From Verrucomicrobiota bacterium (GTDB lineage Bacteria; Verrucomicrobiota; Verrucomicrobiia; Opitutales; Opitutaceae): DNA of 42,617 bases. A program made the position numbers and the translations under genes. The first letter of the stretch is position 1; every line of letters starts with the position of its first letter. Positions 1 to 10,057 of this stretch are shown here, in pieces. The stretch spans positions 1 through 42,617 of the forward strand of contig JANYFP010000312.1 of NCBI GenBank assembly GCA_025362555.1, in the 5' to 3' direction. The notes beneath the pieces were generated by a model that worked only from the letters and a program-made list of their open reading frames with translations, did not search any database and had not been told where the DNA came from.

Positions 1-1141
1 CGTAGCTGAGCGCGAGGTACATCATCGGACGGATGACGACTTGTCCATTGAGCGCGATAGGCCGGTCGTTGATGGCATGGAGCCCGAGAATGGCGCTCTG
101 CGGCGCGTTCAGGATTGGCGTGGACAACATCGAGCCGAAGATGCCGCCGTTGGTGATCGTGAAGACTCCGCCTTCGAGATCGGCCAACGTGATTTTTCCT
201 TCCCGCGCTTTTTTGGCGGCTTCGGCAATGGCTTTTTCAACGTCGGCCATGCCGAGTTGGTCGCAATCGCGAATCACTGGAACCATGAGGCCCTTCTCGG
301 TCGAGACGGCCATGCTGATATCGTAATAGTGATTCTGGATAATGGAGTCGCCGTCGATGCGGGCGTTGACGCCAGGAACTTCTTTGAGGGCGTAGACAAC
401 GGCCTTGGTGAAAAAGGACATGAAGCCGAGCTTCACGCCGTTCTTCTTCACGAAGTCATCCTGATATTTTGCGCGCAGGGCCATGACGGCGGACATGTCC
501 ACTTCGTTGAAAGTGGTGAGCATGGCGGCTTCGTGTTGCGCGGAGACCAGGCGGGTCGCAATTGTCTGGCGAAGCTTGGTCATCTTGCTCCGCGTTTGGC
601 GTTCGCCGGACTTCGCGGGCGCGGACTCGCGGGGTGAGGGCACCCCGCCCACAGTCGGAGCGGAAGGCGCGGTAGAAGCAATTCGCGCAACTTCGGGAGC
701 TGCGGCAACGGGCTTGTCGGCGGCGGCGAGCATGTCGCCTTTCGTGACGCGGCCGGCTTTGCCTGAACCTTCAATCGAGGCGGGATTTATTCCGGTATCC
801 GCCGCGAGGCGACGGACTGCCGGCGAGGTCACGACCTCGCCAGATTTTGGATTTTCGATTTCAGATTTTGGATTGGCAGAAACAGAAGTCGCGGAGGCGG
901 CGGTTGCACTTTCGTCGATGGTGGCGACGATTTCGCCGATCTTCACTTCGGTGCCGGCGGTGACTTTGAAGGTGATTTTGCCGGCGGCTTCGGCGGTGCC
1001 TTCGGACGTGATTTTGTCCGTCTCAAGTTCAAAGAGGGCTTGGTCTTTCTTGACCAGGTCGCCGTCTTTGACGTGCCATTTGGCGAGGACGCCGGAGGTG
1101 ATGGATTCGCCCATCGGGGGGATTTTAACTTCGATAGCCAT
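1..1141 (-). CDS. odhB: Dihydrolipoamide succinyltransferase, E2 of 2-oxoglutarate dehydrogenase (partial, runs off window start)
   Basis: Manual reverse translation from ATG at 1141: [48 protein letters not shown] (lipoyl domain), then a peripheral subunit-binding domain ([33 protein letters not shown]) and catalytic core ([29 protein letters not shown]). Absent from the ORF track because it has no stop in the window. Lies directly downstream of the E1 gene. Confidence 0.95.
   Translation of the reverse strand, partial: MAIEVKIPPMGESITSGVLAKWHVKDGDLVKKDQALFELETDKITSEGTAEAAGKITFKVTAGTEVKIGEIVATIDESATAASATSVSANPKSEIENPKSGEVVTSPAVRRLAADTGINPASIEGSGKAGRVTKGDMLAAADKPVAAAPEVARIASTAPSAPTVGGVPSPRESAPAKSGERQTRSKMTKLRQTIATRLVSAQHEAAMLTTFNEVDMSAVMALRAKYQDDFVKKNGVKLGFMSFFTKAVVYALKEVPGVNARIDGDSIIQNHYYDISMAVSTEKGLMVPVIRDCDQLGMADVEKAIAEAAKKAREGKITLADLEGGVFTITNGGIFGSMLSTPILNAPQSAILGLHAINDRPIALNGQVVIRPMMYLALSY
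634..653. repeat. Interspersed 20-bp repeat, copy 1 (inside odhB linker)
   Basis: GTGAGGGCACCCCGCCCACA, identical to 7631-7650. Confidence 0.7.
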
Positions 1142-1157
1142 GGAAAAAAAGGTGGGG

Positions 1158-3932
1158 TTAAACAGTGAAAGCTTTTTGCAGGAAGGTGGCGAGCTGCATG
1201 CGGTGGAGCGCGAGCAGGCCGACCGCGGGCGAGGCAGCGGCGTCGCGGCCGGCGTAGGTGGCTTTGCGACCGAAAATTTCCTCCAAATGGGGCGCGATAT
1301 AAGTCCACGCGCCCATGTTCTGCGGTTCTTCCTGACACCAGATGAGGCGCGCGTTGCGACCGTAGGCGTCGGCGAGTTGGGCGAGGCGATCGCGATGGAG
1401 CGGATAGAGCTGCTCCACGCGGATGATTGCAGTGTTCTCGATTTTGTTTTTATCGCGGGAATCGCAGAGGTCGTAATAAACTTTGCCGGAGCAGAGGATG
1501 ATACGTTCGGCTTTTTCGGAATCGGTTGGGTCGTCGATGATTTCCTGAAAAGTACCCGTCGTGAAATCGGCCAACTTTGACACGGCGGCGGGATGGCGCA
1601 GCAGTGATTTGGGTGACATGATTATAAGTGGCTTCCGGAAATCGCGTTTCATCTGGCGACGCAGCGCATGGAAGAGTTGCGCGGGTGTCGTGAGATTTGC
1701 GACCTGGAGATTGTATTCGGCGCAGGATTGCAGGAAGCGCTCGAGGCGGGCGGAAGAATGTTCCGGGCCCTGGCCTTCGTAGCCGTGCGGGAGCAGCAGC
1801 GTGATGTTGCTGACGCGTTGCCACTTTGATTCGGCGCTGGTGATGAACTGGTCAATGACGACCTGAGCGCCGTTGGCGAAGTCACCGAACTGGGCTTCCC
1901 AGATGCAGAGCATCTGCGGGAAATCCATTGAATAGCCGTAGTCAAAACCGAGCACAGCCGCTTCGGAAAGCAGGGAATTGTAGACGCAAAATTTCGCCTG
2001 CTGAGTGGAGATTTGATTGAGCGCGGTGTATTTCGCGCCGGTTTCGGTGTCGTTGAAAACGGAGTGGCGATGGGTGAATGTGCCGCGTTCGCAATCCTGG
2101 CCGCTGAGCCGGACGGGCGTGCCGTCGAGCAGCAACGTGCCGAAGGCGAGGGCTTCGCCCATGCCCCAGTCGTAGGGCCCGCCATTCTTGTGGGCCTCGC
2201 TGCGACCATCGATGAAGCGCTTGATCTTGGGGTGCAGTTTGAAATTTTCCGGCACCGTAGTGAGAGCTTTCACCACTTGGTCGATGGTCGCGGCGCTGAC
2301 GGCGGTCTCGACGGGTTTGTGGGAGAAGCCTGGTTGGAAAATCGCGGTCGACCCTTTGAAGACGTCGGTGGTGATGCCCTCGGCGGCGGCGGCTTTGCGT
2401 TTTTCCACCTTGGTGGCTTCGCGCGTTTTTGCCTTGGTCAGATTCTCGTCGAGTGACGCGGAGTATTCGGCGCGAATGGCGTCGGCTTCGGCGGCGGTGA
2501 GGGAATTGGCGGCGAGTAGCTGCTGCGTGTAGATCGCGGAAACCTGCGCGTGGGCGCTGATTTTTTTGTAGAGTGTCGGTTGGGTGAACGACGGCTCGTC
2601 GGTCTCGTTGTGGCCATGTTTGCGGTAGCAATACATGTCGATGAAGACGTCGCGTTTGAATTGGACGCGGAAATCGAGGGCGAGTTGCGCGGTCATGCAC
2701 ACGGCTTCGGGATCATCGCCGTTCACGTGGAAAATCGGTGCTTCGATCATCTTGGCGATGTCGGTGCAGTAGCGGGTCGAGCGGCTAACGGAGGGATCAG
2801 TGGTGAAGCCAACTTGATTGTTGATGACGATATGGAGTGTGCCACCGGTGCGGTAACCGGGAAGTTGCGAAAACTGCATGGTCTCGGCCACGATGCCCTG
2901 ACCGGCGACGGCGGCGTCGCCGTGAATGAGCAACGGCATGACTTTGCGGCGTTCTTTCGCGTCGCCGCGGACGCGTTGGCGGGCGCGGGCTTTGCCTTCG
3001 ACGACGGGGTTGACAATTTCCAAGTGTGAAGGATTCGCCGCGAGACGGACTTCGACGGTCTGACCTGAGGTGGTGGTGAGAATGGATTCGTAGCCGAGGT
3101 GATACTTCACGTCGCCATCACCCGCGACGGTATCGGGGATGTAGTTTTCAGAAAACTGTTCGAAGAGCTGGTCGAACGATTTGCGCATGACGCTGCAAAG
3201 GACGTTCAGGCGGCCGCGGTGGGCCATGCCGAGATTGATTTCCTCCACGCCAGCGACGGGGCAGTGGTCGATCACGGCGTCGAGTGCGGCGATGACGGTT
3301 TCGCCGCCTTCGAGGGAGAAACGTTTTTGGCCAACGTATTTCGTATGGAGAAACTTTTCGAAGAGCTCGGCCTTGTGGAGGCGGCGGAGGATGCGGACTT
3401 TCTGCGGCTTGGTGAAACTCGGCTGGAGTTTCGTGGATTCAATGCGGTCTTGCAGCCAGGTGCGGCAATCGGGGTCTTGAATGTGGGCGTATTCGACTCC
3501 GACGTGGCCGCAGTAAGTTTGCGTGAGTGCGGCGACGATGTCGCGGAGTTTCATTTGGCCGCCGCCGAGGTAGGTGCCGGTGTCGAAGGATGTTTCGAGA
3601 TCGGCATCGCTCAACTTGAATTGGGAGAGCTGGAGTTTCGGTTGGGCCGGTGGTGGACCGCTCAGTGGATCGAGGTGAGCCTGGGTGTGACCGATCGCGC
3701 GGTAGGCGTTGATGAGGTAGTGAACGTGCGCCTGTTTCAGACTGTCGACGATGCTGACGCTGGCGATTGGCGCGGAGCCGGTGGTGAGTGGTCCGGCGCC
3801 GCCGCCGAGGGTGAAACCTTGAAAAAAGGCGCGCCAAGTTGGGTCGACGGAGTCGGGATTATCAAGCCAGCGTTGATGATATTCTTCGAGGAGAGCGGCG
3901 TTGGCGCCTTCGGAAACAGAAACAGGATTCAT
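1158..3932 (-). CDS. sucA: 2-oxoglutarate dehydrogenase E1 component
   Basis: 924 aa ORF with E1o motifs ([63 protein letters not shown]); adjacent to E2. Confidence 0.97.
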   Translation of the reverse strand: MNPVSVSEGANAALLEEYHQRWLDNPDSVDPTWRAFFQGFTLGGGAGPLTTGSAPIASVSIVDSLKQAHVHYLINAYRAIGHTQAHLDPLSGPPPAQPKLQLSQFKLSDADLETSFDTGTYLGGGQMKLRDIVAALTQTYCGHVGVEYAHIQDPDCRTWLQDRIESTKLQPSFTKPQKVRILRRLHKAELFEKFLHTKYVGQKRFSLEGGETVIAALDAVIDHCPVAGVEEINLGMAHRGRLNVLCSVMRKSFDQLFEQFSENYIPDTVAGDGDVKYHLGYESILTTTSGQTVEVRLAANPSHLEIVNPVVEGKARARQRVRGDAKERRKVMPLLIHGDAAVAGQGIVAETMQFSQLPGYRTGGTLHIVINNQVGFTTDPSVSRSTRYCTDIAKMIEAPIFHVNGDDPEAVCMTAQLALDFRVQFKRDVFIDMYCYRKHGHNETDEPSFTQPTLYKKISAHAQVSAIYTQQLLAANSLTAAEADAIRAEYSASLDENLTKAKTREATKVEKRKAAAAEGITTDVFKGSTAIFQPGFSHKPVETAVSAATIDQVVKALTTVPENFKLHPKIKRFIDGRSEAHKNGGPYDWGMGEALAFGTLLLDGTPVRLSGQDCERGTFTHRHSVFNDTETGAKYTALNQISTQQAKFCVYNSLLSEAAVLGFDYGYSMDFPQMLCIWEAQFGDFANGAQVVIDQFITSAESKWQRVSNITLLLPHGYEGQGPEHSSARLERFLQSCAEYNLQVANLTTPAQLFHALRRQMKRDFRKPLIIMSPKSLLRHPAAVSKLADFTTGTFQEIIDDPTDSEKAERIILCSGKVYYDLCDSRDKNKIENTAIIRVEQLYPLHRDRLAQLADAYGRNARLIWCQEEPQNMGAWTYIAPHLEEIFGRKATYAGRDAAASPAVGLLALHRMQLATFLQKAFTV

Positions 3933-4130
3933 GGAAATTTAATTTGGAAAATTGCGCACCCGAATCGCTAGCTTGCCTCCGCTTTGGAGTAACACTAACA
4001 AAGGGAGGTAAATGGGAGCATTCCGCATACTTCGACACAAGTGGATTCAGGGCATGCCGACCGTAATGTCTGCAGGAAGTCGGGTGTGACTAAATACCTC
4101 ATCAACAAAGCTTACTTAAGGAATAAAATT

Positions 4131-4388
4131 ATGCCAGAGGTGAAAATCAAAGAGGCGCTTATCCAACTCCACGTTGGCATAAAGGATTCTGATGGGCCGG
4201 CGATCTCGGCGGCGTTGAATCAGATCGAGGCCTTGCTCGTGGCACATGGCACGGAGTTGCATCCGCAGTTGCAGCATTTCCTAGCGGGCCGGAGTTATGC
4301 GAAGGCCTTGGCGTATTTGGGTGGCGGAGTGGAGTTGAGTGCGAAACCGGCGTCGCCCCCCGGAGGTTGTGGAGGAGGTCACGCATGA
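4131..4388 (+). CDS. Hypothetical protein, translationally coupled to the downstream SUI1-like gene
   Basis: ATG at 4131 within the 4041 ORF; ends in a 4-bp ATGA overlap with the next gene. Confidence 0.6.
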   Translation: MPEVKIKEALIQLHVGIKDSDGPAISAALNQIEALLVAHGTELHPQLQHFLAGRSYAKALAYLGGGVELSAKPASPPGGCGGGHA

Positions 4389-4777
4389 GTGGCGGAGGAA
4401 AAATTCCTACCGGTGGCGGGCAGTCGCTCGGGCAAAATCCTTTTGGCGCGTTGAGTAATGCCGGGCTGCCGAGTGCCTTTTCTCAACCAGCCGCAAACAA
4501 GGGCTCTCCCGCTGCGGCGGTGCCCGTGAAAAATCGCGGCCGCGTGGATATTTTGCGCGAGACGGCGGGGCGTGGAGGAAAGACCGTGACCGTGGTGACC
4601 AATTTTATCGGCATCGGTTTACCGGAGAAAGAGATGCTCGCAAGAAAGATGCGGAATGCGTGCGGGGCGGGCGGCACCGTGAAGGATGGTCGCATTGAAA
4701 TCCAAGGCGATCGCCGCGAAGTCGTGGCCAAGATTTTGACCGAGGTCGGATTTCGCCCGGTGATGGCGGGCGGGTGA
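4385..4777 (+). CDS. SUI1/eIF1-like translation initiation factor family protein (YciH-like)
   Basis: RGRVDILRETAGRGGKTVTVVTNFIGIGLPEKEMLARKMRNACGAGGTVKDGRIEIQGDRREVVAKILTEVGFRPVMAGG matches the SUI1 domain pattern (GGTVKDG..IEIQGD). Confidence 0.88.
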   Translation: MSGGGKIPTGGGQSLGQNPFGALSNAGLPSAFSQPAANKGSPAAAVPVKNRGRVDILRETAGRGGKTVTVVTNFIGIGLPEKEMLARKMRNACGAGGTVKDGRIEIQGDRREVVAKILTEVGFRPVMAGG

Positions 4778-4798
4778 GTTTTGCGTGAGTTATCCGTC

Positions 4799-5677
4799 TT
4801 ACGCTGCCAATCCTGCGGCCAAGGTCAGCGCGCTTTTGGCGCGATTCATAATATAAAGGTGATAACCCGGAGCGCCGCGGGCGAGCAGATCGCGGATTTG
4901 GGTCAGCGCCCACTCGATGCCGATCGCTTCGGCTACTTCGGCGGAGTCGCCCGAGGCTTCCAAGCGCTTAATGAGTTTCTCGGGCAGCGTCGCACCGCAC
5001 ATTTCGGTGAAGCGGCGGATTTGTTTCAATGACAACACGGGCATGATCCCCGGCACGATCGGCACCGTGATGCCGCGGCTCCGGCATTGATCCACGAAGC
5101 GGTAATAGACGTCGTTGTCGAAAAAGAGCTGCGTGGTGATGAACGCCGCACCGGCGTCAACTTTCACTTTAAGCGCGTCGAGATCGACTGCCGGCGATGA
5201 TGCTTCCGGATGTTTTTCCGGGTAACCACCGACACCTAAACAGAAATCCGAATGGCGGGCTTTTAGCAACGCGACGAGATCGCTGCCATAGCGCAATCCG
5301 TCCTTGTAAGGGACGAATTCACTTTGTCCTTTGGGCGGATCACCGCGTAGCGTCATGATGTTTCGGTAGCCATTTGCATGGAGCTGATCAGCGACGCTGT
5401 TCAGTTCCTCACGGGTGTGTCCGACGCACGTGAGATGCGGCATGACGGTGAAACCAAAATCTTCGCGCAACAACCGGCTGACCTGAGCGGTGCGTTCGCG
5501 CGTGCTGCCACCGGCGCCGTACGTGACCGACACGAAATCAGGTGCGATGCGCTTCAGCGCTCCGGCCGTCAGGCGCAAGGCTTCGACGCCGGCGTCATCC
5601 TTGGGTGGGAAAAATTCCAAAGAACGCACTGCCCGTTTCGTCGCGAGTAATTCTGAGATGGGCTGGTCGGGTTTCAT
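4799..5677 (-). CDS. metF: 5,10-methylenetetrahydrofolate reductase
   Basis: RSLEFFPPKDDAGVEAL, VTYGAGGSTRERT, PHLTCVGHTREEL, ITTQLFFDNDVYYRFVD motifs. Confidence 0.95.
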   Translation of the reverse strand: MKPDQPISELLATKRAVRSLEFFPPKDDAGVEALRLTAGALKRIAPDFVSVTYGAGGSTRERTAQVSRLLREDFGFTVMPHLTCVGHTREELNSVADQLHANGYRNIMTLRGDPPKGQSEFVPYKDGLRYGSDLVALLKARHSDFCLGVGGYPEKHPEASSPAVDLDALKVKVDAGAAFITTQLFFDNDVYYRFVDQCRSRGITVPIVPGIMPVLSLKQIRRFTEMCGATLPEKLIKRLEASGDSAEVAEAIGIEWALTQIRDLLARGAPGYHLYIMNRAKSALTLAAGLAA

Positions 5678-5729
5678 TTGAATATCAATGCATCTGTATT
5701 CGATGATATGTAAAGCAAAGACTGTGGGA

Positions 5730-7586
5730 TTATCGAGCGGGGGTGAGCTTCACGGTGACTTGGAGAATCAGCAACCCATCGGTCTCAATGATCGGGATAA
5801 CGGTGAAGTACGGCGCCCGCCACTGCGCATGGGTGCGCACGAAATCGCCGGTGGGGCTGGCCTTGCCGATGGCGACGTACACCAGACCCGATTCCTGCCA
5901 GAGCCGCGCCAATTCCTGCGGTTTAACAGTGGCGTCAAAAAGCCAAGCGACCTCGGTGCTCCACAGCGGCACGGCTTCCATTCCGACCGGGGCGAGAAGT
6001 CGCGGCAGGCCCGCGATATCACTGAGGATGCGATGGCGGCCCGGTTCGGGGAGCTTCGTGATCGTGGCTAATAATACCTGTTCTGACGTCCGCACTGAAC
6101 TGCTGAATTGCCCGCCGGCTTGTGGCCAGTCGCGGGCGGTCACCCGGTAGGGATTTTCAGGTAAAACCAAGGTCTTGGGCAAAGCTTCCACATAAAGGAG
6201 AAAAATGGTGAAGGACACCAGGCCACTGGCGAAGCGGTAGCGGTTCAAAAATCCCAGCGCGTAACTGCCCGCCACCACGAGCAACGCGAAGGCCGGGCTC
6301 AACACGCGCAGCGAATAAAATAGTCCACCGGCCGTGTGCGGCACCGACGCCACCCAAAGGCCGATCACAATCGCGACGAAAAACGCGACCACCCGCGCCT
6401 CGCGCAATTGGCGAACCAAGAGGAAAAGCAGCGCTATCAAACCAATTGTCGCGGGCAACGCCCAGAGAAGGAGATAACGGCCCAGCGCTTTCCAATCCGC
6501 CAGATTCGAAAAGGTGTCACCAGCCGCCTGGTGGAATATTTTGCTCCACGCGATGCACACGGGATTCGTGGGAAATAATCCACCGACTTCCAAACTGAAG
6601 AAAGGATTGCCGGTCAGCAGCCACACGCGCACCGGCCACGCCAGTGCAAATGGTAGCGCGACCAAGGCGAGCAAGAGCGTCTGTTTGCGCGGCAGGCGCA
6701 TGAACACCGTGGCGATAATTGCCGCCACCGCAAAAATTGGCCCATATTCCCGTGTGCTGGCGGCCGCGATCGAGAAAATTCCCGCGAGCGCGATCCACCC
6801 CCGGCGGTTGCGTTGACCGGTATTTTGCAGACACCAAACGAGTCCCGTGACCGACAGCGCGGTGAGTCCGGTTTCCTGGCCGATGACAAATGACCACGTG
6901 AGCAACGGGCATGCTGCCGCGAGCAACACCGCACGGCGCGCCACCTCTTCGCCGCCCCAACGATGCGCGATGCGCCAAATTATTTCGTGAGCGGAAAGCA
7001 GTTGCAGCGCGACGATCGGCGAGGTCCAGAGTGCGAGCTTGCTGCCGCCGCAAGCGTAAGCCCAGGTGTACAGACTCGCGATCCCGGGCGGAATGCTTTC
7101 GGCCCAGAAGTAGTGGACAAAATCCGCTCCGCTGCGTGGCGGATAAAAATCCAGCGAACCGAATCGAAGCATTTGTTCGGCGAGATAACTCCACCGAAAA
7201 TAGACGTCCGGGCCAGAGAGCGGCTGATAAATAAGGCGGTAACCGACCATGGCCCAGAAAACCAAATAGAGCGGCAACCATCCTCCCATTTGATAGTAAC
7301 TGCTGAATGACGACGGTTGCGCTGTTGAGGTGGTGCGCGTGGGCAGCAGACGCCCAATGAGGGCCACCCCGCCCAGTGCGGTCGCGAGGGTGATCAACGA
7401 AATGGTTGCACCCGTGCAGGCGAAAATCAGGACGACGACGTAGAGCGTCGCAATTGAGGTGACGAAAGCCGCCGCGAGTGACCAGGGGAGGCGGATCGCT
7501 CGGAGCACCATCGATCCCGGCACGATCAGGCCGGAGATCAACAAGGCGAGTCGGAGCGGGGTTTCAATAAAAGCGGGCAGATCCAT
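5730..7586 (-). CDS. Polytopic membrane protein, glycosyltransferase-like (GT-C/ArnT-like topology)
   Basis: 618 aa, multiple hydrophobic segments; the motif region QPLSGPDVYFRWSYLAEQML and the C-terminal soluble part suggest a GT-C fold. Family assignment is tentative. Confidence 0.6.
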   Translation of the reverse strand: MDLPAFIETPLRLALLISGLIVPGSMVLRAIRLPWSLAAAFVTSIATLYVVVLIFACTGATISLITLATALGGVALIGRLLPTRTTSTAQPSSFSSYYQMGGWLPLYLVFWAMVGYRLIYQPLSGPDVYFRWSYLAEQMLRFGSLDFYPPRSGADFVHYFWAESIPPGIASLYTWAYACGGSKLALWTSPIVALQLLSAHEIIWRIAHRWGGEEVARRAVLLAAACPLLTWSFVIGQETGLTALSVTGLVWCLQNTGQRNRRGWIALAGIFSIAAASTREYGPIFAVAAIIATVFMRLPRKQTLLLALVALPFALAWPVRVWLLTGNPFFSLEVGGLFPTNPVCIAWSKIFHQAAGDTFSNLADWKALGRYLLLWALPATIGLIALLFLLVRQLREARVVAFFVAIVIGLWVASVPHTAGGLFYSLRVLSPAFALLVVAGSYALGFLNRYRFASGLVSFTIFLLYVEALPKTLVLPENPYRVTARDWPQAGGQFSSSVRTSEQVLLATITKLPEPGRHRILSDIAGLPRLLAPVGMEAVPLWSTEVAWLFDATVKPQELARLWQESGLVYVAIGKASPTGDFVRTHAQWRAPYFTVIPIIETDGLLILQVTVKLTPAR

Positions 7587-7630
7587 GGGGCTTTCAGACG
7601 CGGGTTACGATCGCTTTTGGTTCCTTAGAT

Positions 7631-7650
7631 GTGAGGGCACCCCGCCCACA
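7631..7650. repeat. Interspersed 20-bp repeat, copy 2 (intergenic)
   Basis: GTGAGGGCACCCCGCCCACA, identical to 634-653. Confidence 0.7.
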
Positions 7651-7732
7651 AAAGAGATAAAATCAGAAGAGCGGCTTTGGGCTAACCGTGCAGTTGAGCA
7701 ATCGCTCCGTTGACGAGTGGCTCGGACTGAGC

Positions 7733-7805
7733 GGTGGAATCCGGTCTGCGGACGGGTTGGCGCGAGGCGCATTCGTGAAAACGCATCCGGAGGCTGGGTT
7801 CCACC
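7733..7805. repeat. REP-like imperfect inverted repeat
   Basis: Left arm 7733-7756 GGTGGAATCCGGTCTGCGGACGGG; the reverse complement of right arm 7782-7805 matches it at 18/24 positions. The right arm shares 18/19 bases with 18867-18885. Confidence 0.65.
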
Positions 7806-7849
7806 CAATTCAACTGCATTATCCCGGCTTACCATTGATTGAAGATGTC

Positions 7850-8968
7850 CTAACCGGTCGTCAGCGCTTCACGTTGTTTTTCCGTCTTCAAGCGCAGTTG
7901 CCCGCACGCGGCATCGATCGCGTGGCCCTTCTCCCGGCGCAAGGTGACCGAGACGCCGCCATCAAAAAGAATGCGCGCGAATTTTTCCTGCCGGGTGAGA
8001 CTCGGGCGTTTCCACGGCAGGCCCTCGACGGTGTTGTACGGGATCAGATTTACGTGGGCGTGCAGGTCGTACGCGATGTCGCGCAATTTTTCCGCCTGAT
8101 CGAGTGAATCGTTGATTTCCTCGATGAGAATAAATTCGAGCGTGACCATGCGGCCGCGTTTTTCGGAAAACTCTTTCACGGCGGGCAGTAATTTTTCCAG
8201 CGGCCAGGCCTTGTTGATCGGCATGATCTGCTCGCGCACTTCGTTCGTCGCGCCATGCAGACTGATGGCAAGGCGCACGCCGAGGGGTTCGTCGGCGAGC
8301 AACTTTATTTTTGGGACGAGACCGGAGGTCGAAAGCGTGATGCGGCGGACGCCGAAACCGAGGCCCCATTCGGCATTGAGAATGGTCAGGGCGCGAATGA
8401 TGGCGTCGTAGTTGTGCAGTGGTTCGCCCATGCCCATGACGACGAGATTGTCGAATGATACGAGCTCGGCGTGGGCGCGGGGCGTGCGGCTGTCTTCTTG
8501 GCGGCAGACTTGGATGAGTTGGTGGACGATCTCGCCTGCTGAGAGGTTGCGCTTCAGGCCTTCAAGGCCGGAGGCACAGAATTTGCAGCCCATGGCGCAG
8601 CCGACTTGCGTGGAAATACAGATCGTCTTGCGCGAATTTTCCTGACCCACGCCGAGTTGCGGGGCGCGGATGATGACGGTCTCGATGAGTGATTTGTCGG
8701 CCAATTCCAGGAGCAGTTTGTCCGTCACGTCTTCAGATTGCTTGGTTAAAACGAAACCGGTCGGCTCGAGCTCAAAAGTTTCGGCGAGCCAAGCGCGCAG
8801 CGGGCGCGACAAGTTGGTCATCTCTTCCCAGGTTTTGACGCGCTTCTTGTAGAGCCAAGCCATGATCTGCTGGGCGCGAAAGGCCGGATGGCCGTGTTCC
8901 TGCAGCAACGCGGTGAGCGATTCGAGGGTTTCGCCATAAATGGCTGGCTTGGCGGGAGTGAATTCCAT
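7850..8968 (-). CDS. rlmN: 23S rRNA (adenine2503-C2)-methyltransferase (dual-specificity RlmN)
   Basis: Radical SAM motif CAMGCKFCASG, QVGCAMGC, GMGEPLHNYDA, FILIEEINDS; 372 aa. Confidence 0.96.
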   Translation of the reverse strand: MEFTPAKPAIYGETLESLTALLQEHGHPAFRAQQIMAWLYKKRVKTWEEMTNLSRPLRAWLAETFELEPTGFVLTKQSEDVTDKLLLELADKSLIETVIIRAPQLGVGQENSRKTICISTQVGCAMGCKFCASGLEGLKRNLSAGEIVHQLIQVCRQEDSRTPRAHAELVSFDNLVVMGMGEPLHNYDAIIRALTILNAEWGLGFGVRRITLSTSGLVPKIKLLADEPLGVRLAISLHGATNEVREQIMPINKAWPLEKLLPAVKEFSEKRGRMVTLEFILIEEINDSLDQAEKLRDIAYDLHAHVNLIPYNTVEGLPWKRPSLTRQEKFARILFDGGVSVTLRREKGHAIDAACGQLRLKTEKQREALTTG

Positions 8969-9175
8969 GAGTGGCGATTAGACTTGGACAGGATTGGGAG
9001 GTTTGCGCAGAGTTCAAGATCAGCATGAGCATCATCCAACCGCCTTTTTCAGCAAATGGCACCCCGACGCGAGGAAGGGCTTCGATTTATAACGTTCCGG
9101 TTCCGCGGACCCCACTGGTAACTCTGCTCCGGCTGTCACCGTCTTTAGGATTGTGCCACTTTCCTGCATAATTCC

Positions 9176-9763
9176 ATGGCTGATGAATCGTTCGATTTGG
9201 TGGGTTGCCTTGAACGCGTGCGTCAGCGCGACCAAGTGGCGTCCCGTCAACTCGTCGAGCATCTTTATCCTCTGGTTATCCGGATTGTGCGCTCCCATTT
9301 GCCCCGTCGGGTGGCTGAAGAGGATCTCGCTCAGGATATCTTTCTGAAAATGTTTACGCGCCTTGCACAGTATCAGGGGAATGTACCGTTTCCGCACTGG
9401 GTTTCCCGGATCGCGGTGACGACCTGCATTGATCAATTGCGCGCGCAGAAACGCCGGCCGGAGTTTCGCTGGGCTGATCTTTCGGAGAACGAGGCGGACG
9501 TGCTCGATGCGGTGTTGACCGACGAGCGCGACGTCACCCCGGGTGATGCCTTGGAGGCCCGCGAGCTCGTGCATAAGTTGCTTGATCAGCTGAAACCGAA
9601 CGACCGGCTTGTGATTCAGTTGCTCGATTTGGATCAAAAAACCATTGCCGAGATCAGCGCTGAAACCGGCTGGAATCAAACTCTCGTCAAAGTCCGGGCC
9701 TTTCGGGCCAGACGGAAATTGCAAAAACTATTTCAGGAACTACAAAGCAAGGAGAAGTCATGA
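9176..9763 (+). CDS. ECF-type RNA polymerase sigma-70 family factor
   Basis: Sigma2 region (HLYPLVIRIVRSHLPRRVAEEDLAQDIFLKMFTRLAQYQGNVPFPHWVSRIAVTTCIDQLRAQKRRPE) and sigma4 region (NDRLVIQLLDLDQKTIAEISAETGWNQTLVKVRAFRARRKLQKL). Confidence 0.92.
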   Translation: MADESFDLVGCLERVRQRDQVASRQLVEHLYPLVIRIVRSHLPRRVAEEDLAQDIFLKMFTRLAQYQGNVPFPHWVSRIAVTTCIDQLRAQKRRPEFRWADLSENEADVLDAVLTDERDVTPGDALEARELVHKLLDQLKPNDRLVIQLLDLDQKTIAEISAETGWNQTLVKVRAFRARRKLQKLFQELQSKEKS

Positions 9764-10056
9764 ACCAATTCGATCAACAATGGCGGAAATTGACGGCCTT
9801 GGCCCGGCAGGCGGGCGACACCCGTGCGATGAGCGCGCCGCATGGATTTGCCACCCGGGTGGTTGCGCGGGCGGGCTCGAGGCCGCAGGAGTTAGCGTGG
9901 GCGCCTTTTGAATATTTTGCGCTGCGCGGATTGATGGTGGCGGCGGCTTTTGGCGTGATGGCGGTGGCATTTAATTTCACGAATTTCGTCACGTCGACTC
10001 AGTCGGATGCCTATGTCTCTGCGGACACGGTTGACGAATTGCTGGAGCTTTCCTGA
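9760..10056 (+). CDS. Small single-TM protein, candidate anti-sigma factor
   Basis: 98 aa; N-terminal soluble FDQQWRKLTALARQA segment, one TM segment (LRGLMVAAAFGVMAVAFNF); 4-bp ATGA overlap with the sigma gene. Confidence 0.65.
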   Translation: MNQFDQQWRKLTALARQAGDTRAMSAPHGFATRVVARAGSRPQELAWAPFEYFALRGLMVAAAFGVMAVAFNFTNFVTSTQSDAYVSADTVDELLELS

Positions 10057-10057
10057 A

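Noticed and set aside
3099-3971. 290-aa plus-strand ORF
   Set aside because: Antisense to sucA; no domain recognisable.
5682-5709. ATATCA...TGATAT inverted pair upstream of metF as a possible regulator box
   Set aside because: Only 6 bp in an AT-rich spacer; no match to a MetJ/MetR or SAM-riboswitch pattern I could support.
9032-9724. 230-aa minus-strand ORF
   Set aside because: Antisense to the ECF sigma gene, which has clear sigma2/sigma4 regions.
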